A stretch of DNA of 64,000 nt from Clostridia bacterium (GTDB lineage Bacteria; Bacillota; Clostridia; Monoglobales; Monoglobaceae). This document shows positions 1 through 8,560 of this stretch, piece by piece (the first letter of the stretch is position 1; each line of letters begins with the position of its first letter). Under the pieces are notes generated by a model that saw nothing but the letters and a program-made list of their open reading frames with translations, had not been told where the DNA came from and searched no databases. The translations under genes were made by a program, and so were the position numbers. Where the stretch lies: assembly GCA_017409575.1 (NCBI GenBank), contig JAFQSM010000053.1:19628-83627 (forward strand), read 5' to 3'.

Positions 1-53
1 ATTTATCCTTAAAAACTATGTCTTTTTTTTTAACATATTTTTTCAAAAAACTA

Positions 54-82
54 TTGACTTTTTAACGCAAAAGATGTACAAT
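54..82 (+). promoter_or_regulatory. Sigma-A promoter of thiT
   Basis: A -35 TTGACT (54-59) and a -10 TACAAT (77-82) are separated by 17 bases, with a TG just before the -10 box. It lies about 20 bases before the TPP riboswitch, so it should drive the riboswitch-thiT transcript. Inferred from consensus match only. Confidence 0.75.
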
Positions 83-101
83 TTAGAAAACTTAATAAAA
101 A

Positions 102-190
102 GGGGAGCTCGCACGCTCGGGCTGAGAGGAAGTTTGGCTTCGACCCTGAAAACCTGATTTGGATAATGCCAACGGAGGGAACTGTCTTTT
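102..190 (+). promoter_or_regulatory. TPP riboswitch (THI element)
   Basis: The conserved TPP aptamer blocks appear in order: a GC-rich 5' strand, GCTGAGAGG (121-129), GACCCTGAAAACCTGAT (142-158), TGGATAATGCCAACG (160-174) and the closing GGAGGGAA. This class binds thiamine pyrophosphate and normally switches thiamine genes off. The next gene is the thiamine transporter thiT, which fits. Confidence 0.96.
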
Positions 191-202
191 GACATGATTT
201 TT

Positions 203-233
203 AGCATATCCATATGGATATGCTTTTCTTGTT
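203..233 (+). terminator. Terminator hairpin of the TPP riboswitch expression platform
   Basis: A perfect inverted repeat, AGCATATCC / GGATATGCT (203-224, loop ATAT), is followed by TTTCTTGTT. It lies between aptamer and thiT, where a ligand-controlled intrinsic terminator is expected. The stretch CTGTCTTTTGAC (183-194) can partly pair with GTTAAAACAG (231-240), a possible antiterminator. The switching mechanism is inferred. Confidence 0.75.
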
Positions 234-288
234 AAAACAGACTTTTAAGGCTCTTTATTCAATCAAACAAAAGAAAGGATTGTTTAAA

Positions 289-801
289 ATGAGTAAAACA
301 AAAAAATTGACAGAAATCGCAGTAAGTGTAGCAATGGCAGTGGTCTGCAGCTTTATCAAAGTGCTGGAAATGCCCCAGGGCGGCTCGGTCGCGCTGACGA
401 TGATACCGCTCCTTTTCATTGCGCAAAAACGAGGGCCCTTAACCGGAATAATCGCCGGAAGTATTTACGGTCTTTTATCTGCCCTTATTGCAGGCGTGCT
501 CTACCACCCGGCATCACTCTTGCTTGACTACATACTCGCATTCGGTCTTTTGGGAATTGCAGGCTTTTTCAAAAACTCAACCTCAAACATAGTAATCGGC
601 TCTTTTTTAGGGGTTGGCTGCAGATTTTTAAGCTCCTTAATAAGCGGAGCAGTATTATTTGCAGAATATGCACCCGAGGGTCAAAATCCCTGGTTGTACT
701 CACTTATATATCAATCTACCTATATGGTGCCCGAATTTTTAATTTCAATTTGTGTTCTTATTTTTCTTTACACAAAAGCTCACAGATTGTACGAAAACTA
801 A
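289..801 (+). CDS. thiT: Thiamine-specific ECF transporter S-component ThiT
   Basis: A 170-residue, very hydrophobic protein of about six membrane helices, the size and pattern of ThiT. ThiT captures thiamine at the cell surface and works with the shared EcfA/EcfA'/EcfT module; no ATPase gene is adjacent, but ecfA1-ecfA2-ecfT lie at 42005-44550. The frame is open from 214, but that start would sit inside the terminator hairpin. The ATG at 289 has AGAAAGGAT upstream and begins MSKTKKLTEIA, so I use it. The preceding TPP riboswitch supports the substrate and predicts repression by thiamine pyrophosphate. A bidirectional terminator follows. Confidence 0.92.
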   Translation: MSKTKKLTEIAVSVAMAVVCSFIKVLEMPQGGSVALTMIPLLFIAQKRGPLTGIIAGSIYGLLSALIAGVLYHPASLLLDYILAFGLLGIAGFFKNSTSNIVIGSFLGVGCRFLSSLISGAVLFAEYAPEGQNPWLYSLIYQSTYMVPEFLISICVLIFLYTKAHRLYEN

Positions 802-810
802 AACAACAAA

Positions 811-837
811 AAGGCGGTGATAATCACCGCCTTTTTT
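811..837. terminator. Bidirectional terminator between thiT and the HIRAN gene
   Basis: Stem AAGGCGGTGA / TCACCGCCTT with loop TAA, followed by T6 on the plus strand and preceded by A5 (T5 on the minus strand). It separates the convergent genes ending at 801 and 836 and can serve both. Confidence 0.9.
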
Positions 838-1492
838 ATCTTATCTTAGTCTTACATCTGTCAAAAGCTTTTTGTACTTCTTTGTTATTTGTTTTAGCAA
901 GTATCCTTGCGTAACAATCAAGCGCTTCGTCATATCTGCCAAGCTTTTCAAGTACAGTCGCATACATCATAAGCACGGGATTGCTTTCGGGCTCTTTTTC
1001 AATAATTTCTTCCAAAGTAGGTAAAGCTTCATCAAATCTTGACAGTTTTATCAGGCAATCCGCAATATACTGCATCAAAAATGCGGTATTATACTTTTCG
1101 CTAATTTTAATAAAAAGCTTGAGCGCGCTGTCATACTCACCCTCGTCATAATAGCCAAATGCCTTAAGGGTTATTTTGTCAATGTCAAAAACACCCTCAA
1201 CTTTGCAGACAGCATCGTGATATGTACCCTCGACGACTTCTGCCTGCGCAAAATCTTCCATCAAATCACCAAGTGCGGTCGCACTTATCGTCCCCTGCCT
1301 CACTGTTTCGCTGTTGTTGGCAATGTAGCCGATTTTCCCTTCGGGCAAAAACACCGCAATAGCCGACGAATCATACTCGTTTTGAGGTTCTTTTTTCAAA
1401 ATAATCTTTTCGCCTTCAAAAAGTCTTCTGGCATTTGGATAATGCCGGAAACCCGTAACGGTAACCAAAACATCAAATTCGCTTGAGTCCAT
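836..1492 (-). CDS. HIRAN-domain protein with C-terminal TPR repeats
   Basis: A 218-residue soluble protein. Residues 1-100 look like a HIRAN domain: VTGFRHYPNARRLFEGEKI, then KEPQNEYDSSAIAV and GKIGYIANN. Residues about 105-215 form roughly three tetratricopeptide repeats (FGYYDEGEYDSALKLFIKIS; LIKLSRFDEALPTLEEII; LEKLGRYDEALDCYARIL). HIRAN domains are known as nucleic-acid-end binding modules in helicases such as HLTF and also occur alone in bacteria; TPRs bind proteins. The start is 2 bases after the SulP stop, with AGGGGAA as ribosome site, so the two genes are co-transcribed. The function of this pairing is unknown to me. Confidence 0.8.
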   Translation of the reverse strand: MDSSEFDVLVTVTGFRHYPNARRLFEGEKIILKKEPQNEYDSSAIAVFLPEGKIGYIANNSETVRQGTISATALGDLMEDFAQAEVVEGTYHDAVCKVEGVFDIDKITLKAFGYYDEGEYDSALKLFIKISEKYNTAFLMQYIADCLIKLSRFDEALPTLEEIIEKEPESNPVLMMYATVLEKLGRYDEALDCYARILAKTNNKEVQKAFDRCKTKIR

Positions 1493-1494
1493 TG

Positions 1495-3138
1495 TTATTC
1501 CCCTAAAGTCTCTGCACGTTTTATCGCTTCGTCAATATTAAGGCAGATATTTTCAGCACCTACAACATCAAAAAGTCCTGATTTCTTCATTGCACGCATT
1601 GGTTGCTCATTTACATGTGAAAATACAATTGTTATTCCCATCTTGCTGAATTTTTCGACCATTTCGCCAAAAGTTTTGATTGCATCAGCGTCAATTGACG
1701 GCACACTGCGCATTCTGAAAATAATGCACTTGGTATATTCTTTTGGCTCAACCTTTGCAAGTTCTCCTGTTGCGGCAAAAAACATCGGACCGCAAATTTC
1801 ATATACTCTTATATGCTTCGAAATTTCTTTAAGTTCCAAAGTTTCGGGGTCTGTTTCGTCTTTTATATACTTCCAACCCTTTATCGCAGATTCGTCGCTC
1901 ATTCGTTTCATAAACAAAATGCAGGCAAGAATAATTCCCACTTCGATTGCAACAACAAGGTCAAATACAACTGTAAGCACAAATGTCGTTACAAGCACCA
2001 GAATATCGCTTTTGGGCGAGGTCTTGCTGAGATGAACAAACTGACGCCACTGACACATATTATAAGCAACACTGATAAGAATTGCGGCAATTGCAGGCAT
2101 CGGTATATATGACGCATACGGCATCAAAATTGCAAGCACCAACAAAAGCACAAGCGAATGAACAATTGCCGAAACCGGTGTTCTGCCGCCATTTTTAATG
2201 TTTGCGGCAGTTCTTGCAATCGCACCCGTTGCAGGAATACCGCCAAACAGAGCAGATGCAATATTACCAAGGCCCTGCGCGGTAAGTTCGGTATTTGAAC
2301 GATGCTTTTTGCCAACCATACCGTCAGCAACCACGCACGAAAGAAGCGACTCAATTCCGGCTAAGATTGCAATTGTAATCGCATCCGGGAACACTTCTAT
2401 AATTGACGAAAGGCTGAATCCGGGTAATTTGAGGGTCGGCAACGAGCGTCCCACCGAGTACAAATCACCTATTGTATTTACCTTCATATCAAAGCCCTGT
2501 ACCATCGCAATACCAACCGCAACAGCGATAAGCGATGCAGGAATCTTATCATAAATTTTAGGCCATACGGTAAGAACAAGAAGACATACCAGGCCGACAA
2601 TTATTGCCTGAACATTTAGAGTCGAAAAATTTTCTGCAAAAGCTGACAGTTTTTCGATTGTTTCAATCGGCGCTTCGCCGTTTGCATAAGTCACACCAAA
2701 AAAGTCCTTAAGCTGCCCAACAACTAAGGTCACCGCAATACCTGCAGTAAAGCCGGTTGTTATGGTGAACGGAATAAATCTTATAAGATTTCCCAATTTA
2801 AAAGCGCCCATAATAATAAGGATTACACCTGCCAGTACAGTCGCAAGAGCCATACCCTCGAATCCGTATTTTGCCACTATCCCTGCAACAATGGTTGCAA
2901 ATGCCGCCGTAGGTCCCGAAATCTGAACACTGCTTCCACCAAATATAGCTGTCACAAGACCCGCAATAACGGCTGTGTAAATACCCATTTCAGGGGTAAC
3001 TCCCGATGCAATTGCAAGCGCAATCGAAAGCGGAAGTGCAATGATGGCAACAATTATTCCCGCAATTATATCTTTGAGAAATTGTTGTCCGCTGTAGCTT
3101 TTAAGATCAGTAAAAAGCATTGGATTAAAATTTTTCAT
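1495..3138 (-). CDS. SulP-family inorganic anion transporter with STAS domain
   Basis: A 547-residue membrane protein. Residues about 20-410 carry the SLC26/SulP core of 10-14 helices, with the family-type stretch SVQISGPTAAFATIVAGIV near residue 70. Residues about 440-545 are a cytoplasmic STAS domain. Members carry sulfate, bicarbonate or dicarboxylates by symport or exchange. The sequence does not fix the substrate, and no sulfate-assimilation or carbonic anhydrase gene is adjacent. ATG at 3138 follows GAGAGG. It lies downstream of ybaB but behind a good terminator, so it probably has its own promoter. Confidence 0.92.
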   Translation of the reverse strand: MKNFNPMLFTDLKSYSGQQFLKDIIAGIIVAIIALPLSIALAIASGVTPEMGIYTAVIAGLVTAIFGGSSVQISGPTAAFATIVAGIVAKYGFEGMALATVLAGVILIIMGAFKLGNLIRFIPFTITTGFTAGIAVTLVVGQLKDFFGVTYANGEAPIETIEKLSAFAENFSTLNVQAIIVGLVCLLVLTVWPKIYDKIPASLIAVAVGIAMVQGFDMKVNTIGDLYSVGRSLPTLKLPGFSLSSIIEVFPDAITIAILAGIESLLSCVVADGMVGKKHRSNTELTAQGLGNIASALFGGIPATGAIARTAANIKNGGRTPVSAIVHSLVLLLVLAILMPYASYIPMPAIAAILISVAYNMCQWRQFVHLSKTSPKSDILVLVTTFVLTVVFDLVVAIEVGIILACILFMKRMSDESAIKGWKYIKDETDPETLELKEISKHIRVYEICGPMFFAATGELAKVEPKEYTKCIIFRMRSVPSIDADAIKTFGEMVEKFSKMGITIVFSHVNEQPMRAMKKSGLFDVVGAENICLNIDEAIKRAETLGE

Positions 3139-3168
3139 ATGTAAAAAACCTCTCTTTAAAAATCACAA

Positions 3169-3197
3169 AACAAGGCACTGTGACGCAGTGCCTTGTT
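3169..3197 (-). terminator. Terminator of the dnaX-ybaB operon
   Basis: On the minus strand AACAAGGCACTG pairs with CAGTGCCTTGTT (short loop CGTCA), followed by TTGTGATTTTT. It starts just after the ybaB stop and ends dnaX-ybaB transcripts before the SulP gene. Confidence 0.85.
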
Positions 3198-3199
3198 AC

Positions 3200-3562
3200 T
3201 TAAAATAAACCGGGAATATTAAGACCGCCGGTAAGTCTGCTCATTTCGTCAGCAGAGCTTTCATCAGCCTTGCGCATAGCCTCGTTCACTGCAGCTATTA
3301 TCAAATCCTGAAGCATTTCAACATCATCAGGATCTACAACTTCGGGAGTTATATTTATCTCGCGAAGCTCTTTTTTGCCGCTTACTTTAACAGACACCGC
3401 TCCGCCGCCTGCAGTTGCTTCATAAACCTTTTCTTCCATTTCTTCCTGCATCTTCATCATCTGCTCCTGCATTTTTTTTGCCTGTTTAAGCATCTGATTC
3501 ATATTTCCGGCACCCATGCCGCCCATATTCCCCATACCTTTTGGAAATCCGCCTTTTGCCAT
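3200..3562 (-). CDS. ybaB: YbaB/EbfC family nucleoid-associated protein
   Basis: A 120-residue protein: a Gly/Met-rich N-terminus ([19 protein letters not shown]), a helical stretch rich in Met, Gln and Glu, then the conserved core ([40 protein letters not shown]). EbfC/YbaB dimers bind DNA and are usually encoded beside dnaX and recR. Here dnaX is directly upstream (21 bases), but recR, the normal next gene, is missing. I use ATG 3562, with AAAGGA 10 bases upstream, over the TTG three codons earlier. Confidence 0.93.
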   Translation of the reverse strand: MAKGGFPKGMGNMGGMGAGNMNQMLKQAKKMQEQMMKMQEEMEEKVYEATAGGGAVSVKVSGKKELREINITPEVVDPDDVEMLQDLIIAAVNEAMRKADESSADEMSRLTGGLNIPGLF

Positions 3563-3582
3563 AACTATCAAATCCTTTCGTT

Positions 3583-5175
3583 TTAATCCTCGACAACCGT
3601 CATTTTGTCGCCAAGTAAGTCTTTTTTTGCCGCTATATCAAATATTGACGCATTTTGGTCATTTCTTTGCCTTGGTCCCTCTTTTCCCGAGACAGTTACA
3701 CGAAGCTCACTTCCCTGAATTTTGGAAAAAAGTCCGCCGAGATAATCTCTGCCCTCTGGAGTATTGATTTTTTCAAATGCAAGATCGCTTGCAATAACAA
3801 GTTCTATCTCATCGCCGTAAAAAAGCGCTTTTGCATTAAAAAGATACATATAAAGGCTCTTGCTTTCTTCTTTTACTGCACTCAGCGCATCACGCCATTT
3901 TGTCCAAAGCTTGCCCTCGTCTATGTGAACTTCTGCCGGTTTAACCAGTGAATTTTCTGCCGGCTTTGCTCCATTTGGCTTTGCCGCAGTCTTTTTCACA
4001 GTCACTCCGTTTTCTTTAATTGTTGCAAGCTCTTTTTCAAGACTTTCGACTCTCATCAAAAGCTCATCAATATCCTTTGCATTTCCCTTTGAACAGATGC
4101 TCACTGTCGCCATCTCTACCGCAACTTTGGGAGTTGAAAGCTTTTTCGCCTGAAACAAATACTCGCCCAGAGTTTCGATTATATATATAATTCTGTCCAA
4201 ACCAAATTTTTCTGATTGCTGCTTGTATTTTTCAATCAATTCGGCACTTTTTTCAAGCAGTTCGCCCGGGTTATCCATTGATTTGCAAAGCATCAATGCC
4301 CTGAAGTGAAAAACCAATTCTTCAATAAAGTTGGCAGCTTCTTTGCCTTTTTTCAAAAAATCGTCAACTGCCGAAAGTGCACCGCCTGCATTGTAATCTG
4401 CAATAAAGTCTACAATCGGAAATAATATGCGTTTGTCTGCAATGCCGACTATGTCGACTATATCGTCATATCTCAGTTCTTCTTTTGCGTATGCAACACA
4501 TTGATCAAGAATGCTAAGTCCGTCACGCATCGAGCCATCCGCAAGTTCTGCCACAAGTTCCAATGCATCGGCGGTAATCTTTATATCTTCTGACCTGACA
4601 ATTTTCGAAAGTCTGCGCTCGATATCGTCAATTCCAATCCGTTTGAAATCAAATCGCTGACATCTTGAAAGAATTGTTGCCGGGATTTTGTGTGCTTCGG
4701 TCGTCGCAAGGATAAATATAACATGCGCAGGCGGCTCCTCCAAGGTCTTTAAAAGAGCATTAAAAGCCTCTGTCGTAAGCATATGGGCCTCGTCGATTAT
4801 ATAAACCTTAAAGCGACTGTTTGTGGGGGCATAAACTACTTCTTCCCTTATTTCGCGGATGTTGTCAATACCACTGTTGCTGGCAGCATCCATCTCATAA
4901 ACATCAAGAATACTGCCGTCCATAATACCTTTACAAGTATCACATTCGTTGCAGGGGTTTCCGTCGTTTGTATGTTCGCAGTTTACTGCACGCGAAAAAA
5001 TCTTGGCAGTCGATGTTTTGCCTGTACCGCGTGTTCCGCAAAAAAGATATGCATGCGCAATCCTGCCCGAAGCTATACTGTTTCGAAGAGTTTCCGAAAC
5101 ATGTCCCTGGCCTGCTACATCCTCAAAGGTAAGCGGACGCCATTTGCGATAAAGCGCCTGGTACTTTTCGGACAT
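3583..5175 (-). CDS. dnaX: DNA polymerase III subunit gamma/tau
   Basis: A 530-residue clamp-loader ATPase. Walker [10 protein letters not shown] is at about residues 47-55, zinc-binding Cys at about 66, 75, 78 and 81, and Walker B IIDEAH at about 126-131. A sensor-1-type stretch [20 protein letters not shown] follows. The C-terminal tau-like part (about 400-530) is variable. It loads the beta clamp in replication. The frame is open to 5244, but the ATG at 5175 has AAAGGGGCG upstream and begins [14 protein letters not shown], the family N-terminus. The SRP RNA lies upstream and ybaB downstream, the usual Firmicutes order scr-dnaX-ybaB. Confidence 0.96.
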   Translation of the reverse strand: MSEKYQALYRKWRPLTFEDVAGQGHVSETLRNSIASGRIAHAYLFCGTRGTGKTSTAKIFSRAVNCEHTNDGNPCNECDTCKGIMDGSILDVYEMDAASNSGIDNIREIREEVVYAPTNSRFKVYIIDEAHMLTTEAFNALLKTLEEPPAHVIFILATTEAHKIPATILSRCQRFDFKRIGIDDIERRLSKIVRSEDIKITADALELVAELADGSMRDGLSILDQCVAYAKEELRYDDIVDIVGIADKRILFPIVDFIADYNAGGALSAVDDFLKKGKEAANFIEELVFHFRALMLCKSMDNPGELLEKSAELIEKYKQQSEKFGLDRIIYIIETLGEYLFQAKKLSTPKVAVEMATVSICSKGNAKDIDELLMRVESLEKELATIKENGVTVKKTAAKPNGAKPAENSLVKPAEVHIDEGKLWTKWRDALSAVKEESKSLYMYLFNAKALFYGDEIELVIASDLAFEKINTPEGRDYLGGLFSKIQGSELRVTVSGKEGPRQRNDQNASIFDIAAKKDLLGDKMTVVED

Positions 5176-5254
5176 ACAAATCGCCCCTTTCATATATATA
5201 AAATCATAATTATCAAAAAAGCTATGTGCTTGAGTTCGAAACAAAAGTATCTTC

Positions 5255-5490
5255 GCTGCTCAACCGACTGACTCGGACCCGGCGACCCTGCGGCACATCA
5301 AAATAACTGCTTAGTGCTGCTGCATTCCTGCCCTGACACGGTTCACAGGTTCTGATTGCGCAGGACCGAATCGTCAACGCCCGTCAAAATTGAGACCGAC
5401 AAGACAACTCCCGCCCCTCAACACAAGTTTTCATCCCCACTATAGCGGATTGTGGGTTACAGAGTACCGCTAACACCCCAATTTAACATA
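5255..5490 (-). ncRNA. ffs: Signal recognition particle RNA, large Gram-positive type
   Basis: Read on the minus strand it has the Alu-domain features (GGGGTGTTAGCGGTACTCTGTAACCC, split here as GGGGTGTTAGCGG and TACTCTGTAACCC) and, further on, the helix-8 region GCGCAATCAGAACCGTGTG, GTCAGGGCAGGAATGCAGCA and CACTAAGCAG. The total of about 235 bases matches the long SRP RNA with Alu domain found in Firmicutes. Promoter and position upstream of dnaX fit the usual order. The 5' end is set by the promoter; the 3' end is approximate. Confidence 0.9.
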
Positions 5491-5498
5491 GCCTAAAT

Positions 5499-5527
5499 AG
5501 TATACCACAAATCAAAAAAAACTTCAA
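5499..5527 (-). promoter_or_regulatory. Sigma-A promoter of the SRP RNA
   Basis: On the minus strand -35 TTGAAG (5522-5527), 17-base spacer, -10 TATACT (5499-5504). Transcription would begin near 5491, at the 5' end of the SRP RNA. Confidence 0.75.
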
Positions 5528-5568
5528 GGCTTTTTTTGAATTCTTGTGAGCAAAAAAAATAGTACAAA

Positions 5569-5684
5569 ATGGTCAAACTGAACCCAAAGAGGTTACCCGA
5601 AGGCGTACTTCTGTACGCCGAAAGGCAATGTTTGACCATAGTTGAATGATATAAAAACGAAAACCGCGAAAATTCGCGGTTTTC
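5569..5684. repeat. Structured intergenic element, copy 1, with terminator hairpin
   Basis: An outer 10-bp stem ATGGTCAAAC / GTTTGACCAT (5569-5578, 5630-5639) encloses a small hairpin AACC-CAAAGA-GGTT (5581-5594) and a strong hairpin GGCGTAC-TTCT-GTACGCC (5602-5619). The linker GATATAAAAAC leads to a perfect 12-bp hairpin (5659-5684) with T-rich flanks on both sides. The same architecture recurs at 61462-61588 with quite different stem sequences. I do not recognise the family. The final hairpin could also end the minus-strand nucleotidyltransferase operon. Strand is unresolved. Confidence 0.65.
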
Positions 5685-5745
5685 TTCATTAGCTGATTTT
5701 ACTCAGAGGTCATTCAACGGTCTGTGCATTTTTTCAAAGCCATGC

Positions 5746-6603
5746 TTACGAAATACCGTCGTATTCACCCTTATCACAAAAGTCTTTCATTGCTTTTGTA
5801 ACGGTCTCGTGGTCCTCGCGGTATGTCATTCCGTACCAACGGTCCGAGCTTCTGAGCACTTCAACAGTTGCTTCGCCACTTTTTATCAAAGTATCAACAA
5901 CTGATGGGATAAGGAATTCATCTTTCATTATGTTTGCATTCTTTTTAAATTCCTCAAACTCACGGTCAAGGTGGTCAAAAATTTCAGGTGTGAAGCCCCA
6001 AAGGTTCATTGAAACAACTGTATCTTCGGGAAGTTTGTGTACTGTTTCGCCGTCTTCGCAGTATTCAAAGCCTTTGATACCGCCTGTCTCGCGTATACCT
6101 TTCAAAAATCCGTCTTCTACCTGGCAAACGCCTCGGGTTACCGTTCCGTTCTCGGTAGTTGTTTTGTCAAGGTCATAAGCAACCATTGCAAACTCACCTT
6201 TTTGGGCAGTCTTAAGGAAGTTGTTTATCTCAACATATGCACTCTTACCATAATAGTCGTCAGCATTTATGATTGCAAACGGAGTCTTTACCTTATCCTT
6301 GCAGCAAAGAATTGCATGACCTGTGCCAAAGGGTTTTACTCTGCCTTCGGGCAAAATATCTGTTGCCTGAAAAACGTAGTCAATATCTATGTATTTTGCA
6401 ACGCGCTTGCCCACAATGTTGTTAAAATCCTCTTCCATTTCCTTTTTTATTACAAAAACAACCTTGGAAAATCCTGCTTTCTTTGCATCATAAGCAGAAA
6501 AATCCATCAAAAATTCTCCGTTTGGTCCAACCGGTGTCATCTGTTTGAGTCCACCAAACCTGCTTCCCATACCTGCCGCCATTACGACTAAAGTAGTTTC
6601 CAT
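5746..6603 (-). CDS. Sugar-phosphate nucleotidyltransferase (NTP_transferase fold)
   Basis: A 285-residue protein with the nucleotide-binding signature MAAGMGSRFGGLKQMTPVG at residues about 8-26 and the catalytic-site type motif IINADDYYGKSAY at about 108-120. Such enzymes join an NTP to a sugar phosphate or a similar alcohol phosphate. The substrate is not evident. ATG at 6603 has AAAGGCGG upstream. It is the last gene of a likely operon with a lipid kinase and a Cof-type phosphatase, which hints at cell-surface precursors but does not prove it. Confidence 0.85.
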   Translation of the reverse strand: METTLVVMAAGMGSRFGGLKQMTPVGPNGEFLMDFSAYDAKKAGFSKVVFVIKKEMEEDFNNIVGKRVAKYIDIDYVFQATDILPEGRVKPFGTGHAILCCKDKVKTPFAIINADDYYGKSAYVEINNFLKTAQKGEFAMVAYDLDKTTTENGTVTRGVCQVEDGFLKGIRETGGIKGFEYCEDGETVHKLPEDTVVSMNLWGFTPEIFDHLDREFEEFKKNANIMKDEFLIPSVVDTLIKSGEATVEVLRSSDRWYGMTYREDHETVTKAMKDFCDKGEYDGIS

Positions 6604-6674
6604 TTTCGTTCCGCCTTTCATATTTAAACTTTATTATTTACTTTATTATATTCCTGCTATATTGCCTGAATTTT

Positions 6675-7565
6675 TTATATTATCAGCATTACAGCTTCTT
6701 TTTCTACAGCAATCTCAGCCTCGGACACCGATCCGCCGAATTCACCGTCCAATGTCCATCTTACATTTTCCTGTGCCTCAAACTTTATGCTTGACGTCTT
6801 GAAAAGTTTAATCAAATCACAGTTTAAATCCTGCGTAAGAAGTCTTGTCCCCAAATCACTGAGTTCCATCAGATTTTTAGGTTTTTTTACAAGCATAACC
6901 TCAAAAAGACCGTCATTAAGTTGTGCTTTAAGTGCCTTTTCGGTTTTAAATCCGGCAATACGATTGCTGTTTGAGACCATACCAAGCAAAAACTCGTCTT
7001 CGATTATATCATCATCACAGTATATCCGCATCTTGCAAAATGGCAGATTGTGAAGTTTTTTTATGCCCTCAAGAAAATAAGCAAGCTGTCCCAATGTATT
7101 TTTGTTTTGTTGCGGAGTTTCGTACGAAACATCAGTAAACGCACCAAATGCTGCCACATAAACAAAACTTTTTTCATTGAATTTTCCTATATCACATTTA
7201 AATGGCTCGCCCACAATTGCATTTTGTGCCGCTTTTGTTATGTTCTTGGGTATCTTCATATTCGAAGCAAAATCGTTAACTGTCCCCGATGGTATATAAC
7301 CGATTTTGGGTCGCTTATTCTCGGGGATTTCCATAATTCCGCGAATAACCTCATTCAAAGTTCCGTCACCGCCCGAAACTACAACCCTGTCAAACCCCGA
7401 GCCCATACTTTTGACCGTCTCGCTTGCATCCTGCGCTTTTTGCGTTATATGCAGAGTAACTTTCCATCCACCTTTGACAAACATATCAACAACTTCCAAA
7501 AGTTTGTTTTTTATGCGTCCTTTGCCCGAAATCGGGTTTATTACAAATAACATTTTTTTACTCAT
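6675..7565 (-). CDS. YegS/BmrU/DgkB-type lipid kinase, copy 1
   Basis: A 296-residue protein of the diacylglycerol-kinase catalytic family: N-terminal FVINPISGKGRIKNK, then VVSGGDGTLNEV near residue 62 with the GGDGT nucleotide-binding motif, and GYIPSGTVNDFA near 95. The C-terminal half is the beta-sandwich lipid-binding domain ending in LDGEFGG. It probably phosphorylates diacylglycerol or a related lipid at the membrane. ATG 7565 has GCGAGGTG upstream and lies 17 bases after the Cof phosphatase. A paralogue sits at 30021-30983 in a different context. Confidence 0.88.
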   Translation of the reverse strand: MSKKMLFVINPISGKGRIKNKLLEVVDMFVKGGWKVTLHITQKAQDASETVKSMGSGFDRVVVSGGDGTLNEVIRGIMEIPENKRPKIGYIPSGTVNDFASNMKIPKNITKAAQNAIVGEPFKCDIGKFNEKSFVYVAAFGAFTDVSYETPQQNKNTLGQLAYFLEGIKKLHNLPFCKMRIYCDDDIIEDEFLLGMVSNSNRIAGFKTEKALKAQLNDGLFEVMLVKKPKNLMELSDLGTRLLTQDLNCDLIKLFKTSSIKFEAQENVRWTLDGEFGGSVSEAEIAVEKEAVMLII

Positions 7566-7581
7566 ATCGGACACCTCGCCG

Positions 7582-8355
7582 CTAAATGTCAAATATCTTT
7601 TTAAGTGCAGCTGAAACTCCTGCATCGTCTGCATTATCAGTTATTATATCTGCAATTTCCTTTATTTCGTCTGTTGCATTTCCCATCGCAACACTTATAC
7701 CCGCAACCTTCAGCATATCAAAATCATTCAAACTGTCACCGATTGCTACACTTCTTTGCACAGGTATTCCCAAAGCATCTATTGTATCAAGAAGAGCCTT
7801 TCCCTTCCCACACGATTTTTGAATTATCTCACCGTAATAGGCAAATCTCAAAACTGTGCAGGAGTCACCCATAATTGTATCAAGTTCAATTGGAATGTCT
7901 CCAAGTACAGTAAATTTTTCTACCGGGATTTCGCTTGCCAGAACTTCCCCAAGATTTTCTTCGGTTATCTCAGGCCAGTCTTTTTCGGCACGGTCAGAAA
8001 ACCCAAAATGATACATATCTTTTTCGCCTTCCAAAAAGCCCTGGAGATTGTTTTTGAGTACAAACCTGCTGAATTTTTCTATCAAATCAAGCGACATAAG
8101 GGTTCGGGCAAGTTCTTTTGTTCCCAATTTAATAATTGCTCCCCCACCGGTAATCGTTCCATCAAAGTTTGTTTCGTGACAAAGTTCTTTTGGAAGATAC
8201 GCCGTAGACCTTCCCGTACTGATAAAAACTTTGTGCCCTAAACTCCGCACTTTCTGTATTGTTTCAATGTTTTTCAAAAGAGCGTCGTCATTTTTTGCCA
8301 TAAGAGTTCCGTCGATATCAATAAAAATTGCATATTCAGTATTATTTTTAACCAT
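7582..8355 (-). CDS. Cof-type HAD-IIB phosphatase
   Basis: A 257-residue HAD hydrolase. Motif I IFIDIDGTL (residues 10-18) has the nucleophile and acid/base Asp, STGRST is motif II, a Lys lies near residue 190, and the C-terminal GDSLNDFDML is motif IV. The C2B cap is about residues 80-180. Family members dephosphorylate sugar phosphates, flavins or similar small molecules; the substrate cannot be read from sequence. First gene of the operon running down to 5746, with a consensus promoter at 8392-8420. Confidence 0.88.
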   Translation of the reverse strand: MVKNNTEYAIFIDIDGTLMAKNDDALLKNIETIQKVRSLGHKVFISTGRSTAYLPKELCHETNFDGTITGGGAIIKLGTKELARTLMSLDLIEKFSRFVLKNNLQGFLEGEKDMYHFGFSDRAEKDWPEITEENLGEVLASEIPVEKFTVLGDIPIELDTIMGDSCTVLRFAYYGEIIQKSCGKGKALLDTIDALGIPVQRSVAIGDSLNDFDMLKVAGISVAMGNATDEIKEIADIITDNADDAGVSAALKKIFDI

Positions 8356-8391
8356 TTTAGTCCTCCACTCCGACGGAAAATCCCTGAATTT

Positions 8392-8420
8392 AATATATCA
8401 TACACAAAAAATTTTGTCAA
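8392..8420 (-). promoter_or_regulatory. Sigma-A promoter of the Cof-lipid kinase-nucleotidyltransferase operon
   Basis: On the minus strand TTGACA (8415-8420), 17 bases, TATATT (8392-8397). The Cof start lies about 37 bases downstream of the -10, with GGAGTGGAGG between. Confidence 0.8.
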
Positions 8421-8560
8421 TCCAATAGCAGACTTTGTGCGGATTTTAATAAAAACTTTACAATTTTCCGCTATTTGAAATAAAAAACATAAACCTGTCT
8501 TCCTTTGCATATTATTTACCAAAATGACTGATTTCTAAACAAAACAGGGAGGAAACAAAA

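Noticed and set aside
4330..4375. A6-G run in dnaX as a possible -1 frameshift making gamma
   Set aside because: The run lies near residue 277, inside domain III; a -1 shift would stop within about nine codons and not leave a gamma-like product. No stimulator stem was seen.
8430..8560. Sigma-E promoter before spoIVA
   Set aside because: CATAAACC and GCATATTA look like halves of a sigma-E site, but the spacing between possible -35 and -10 does not fit, so I do not call it.
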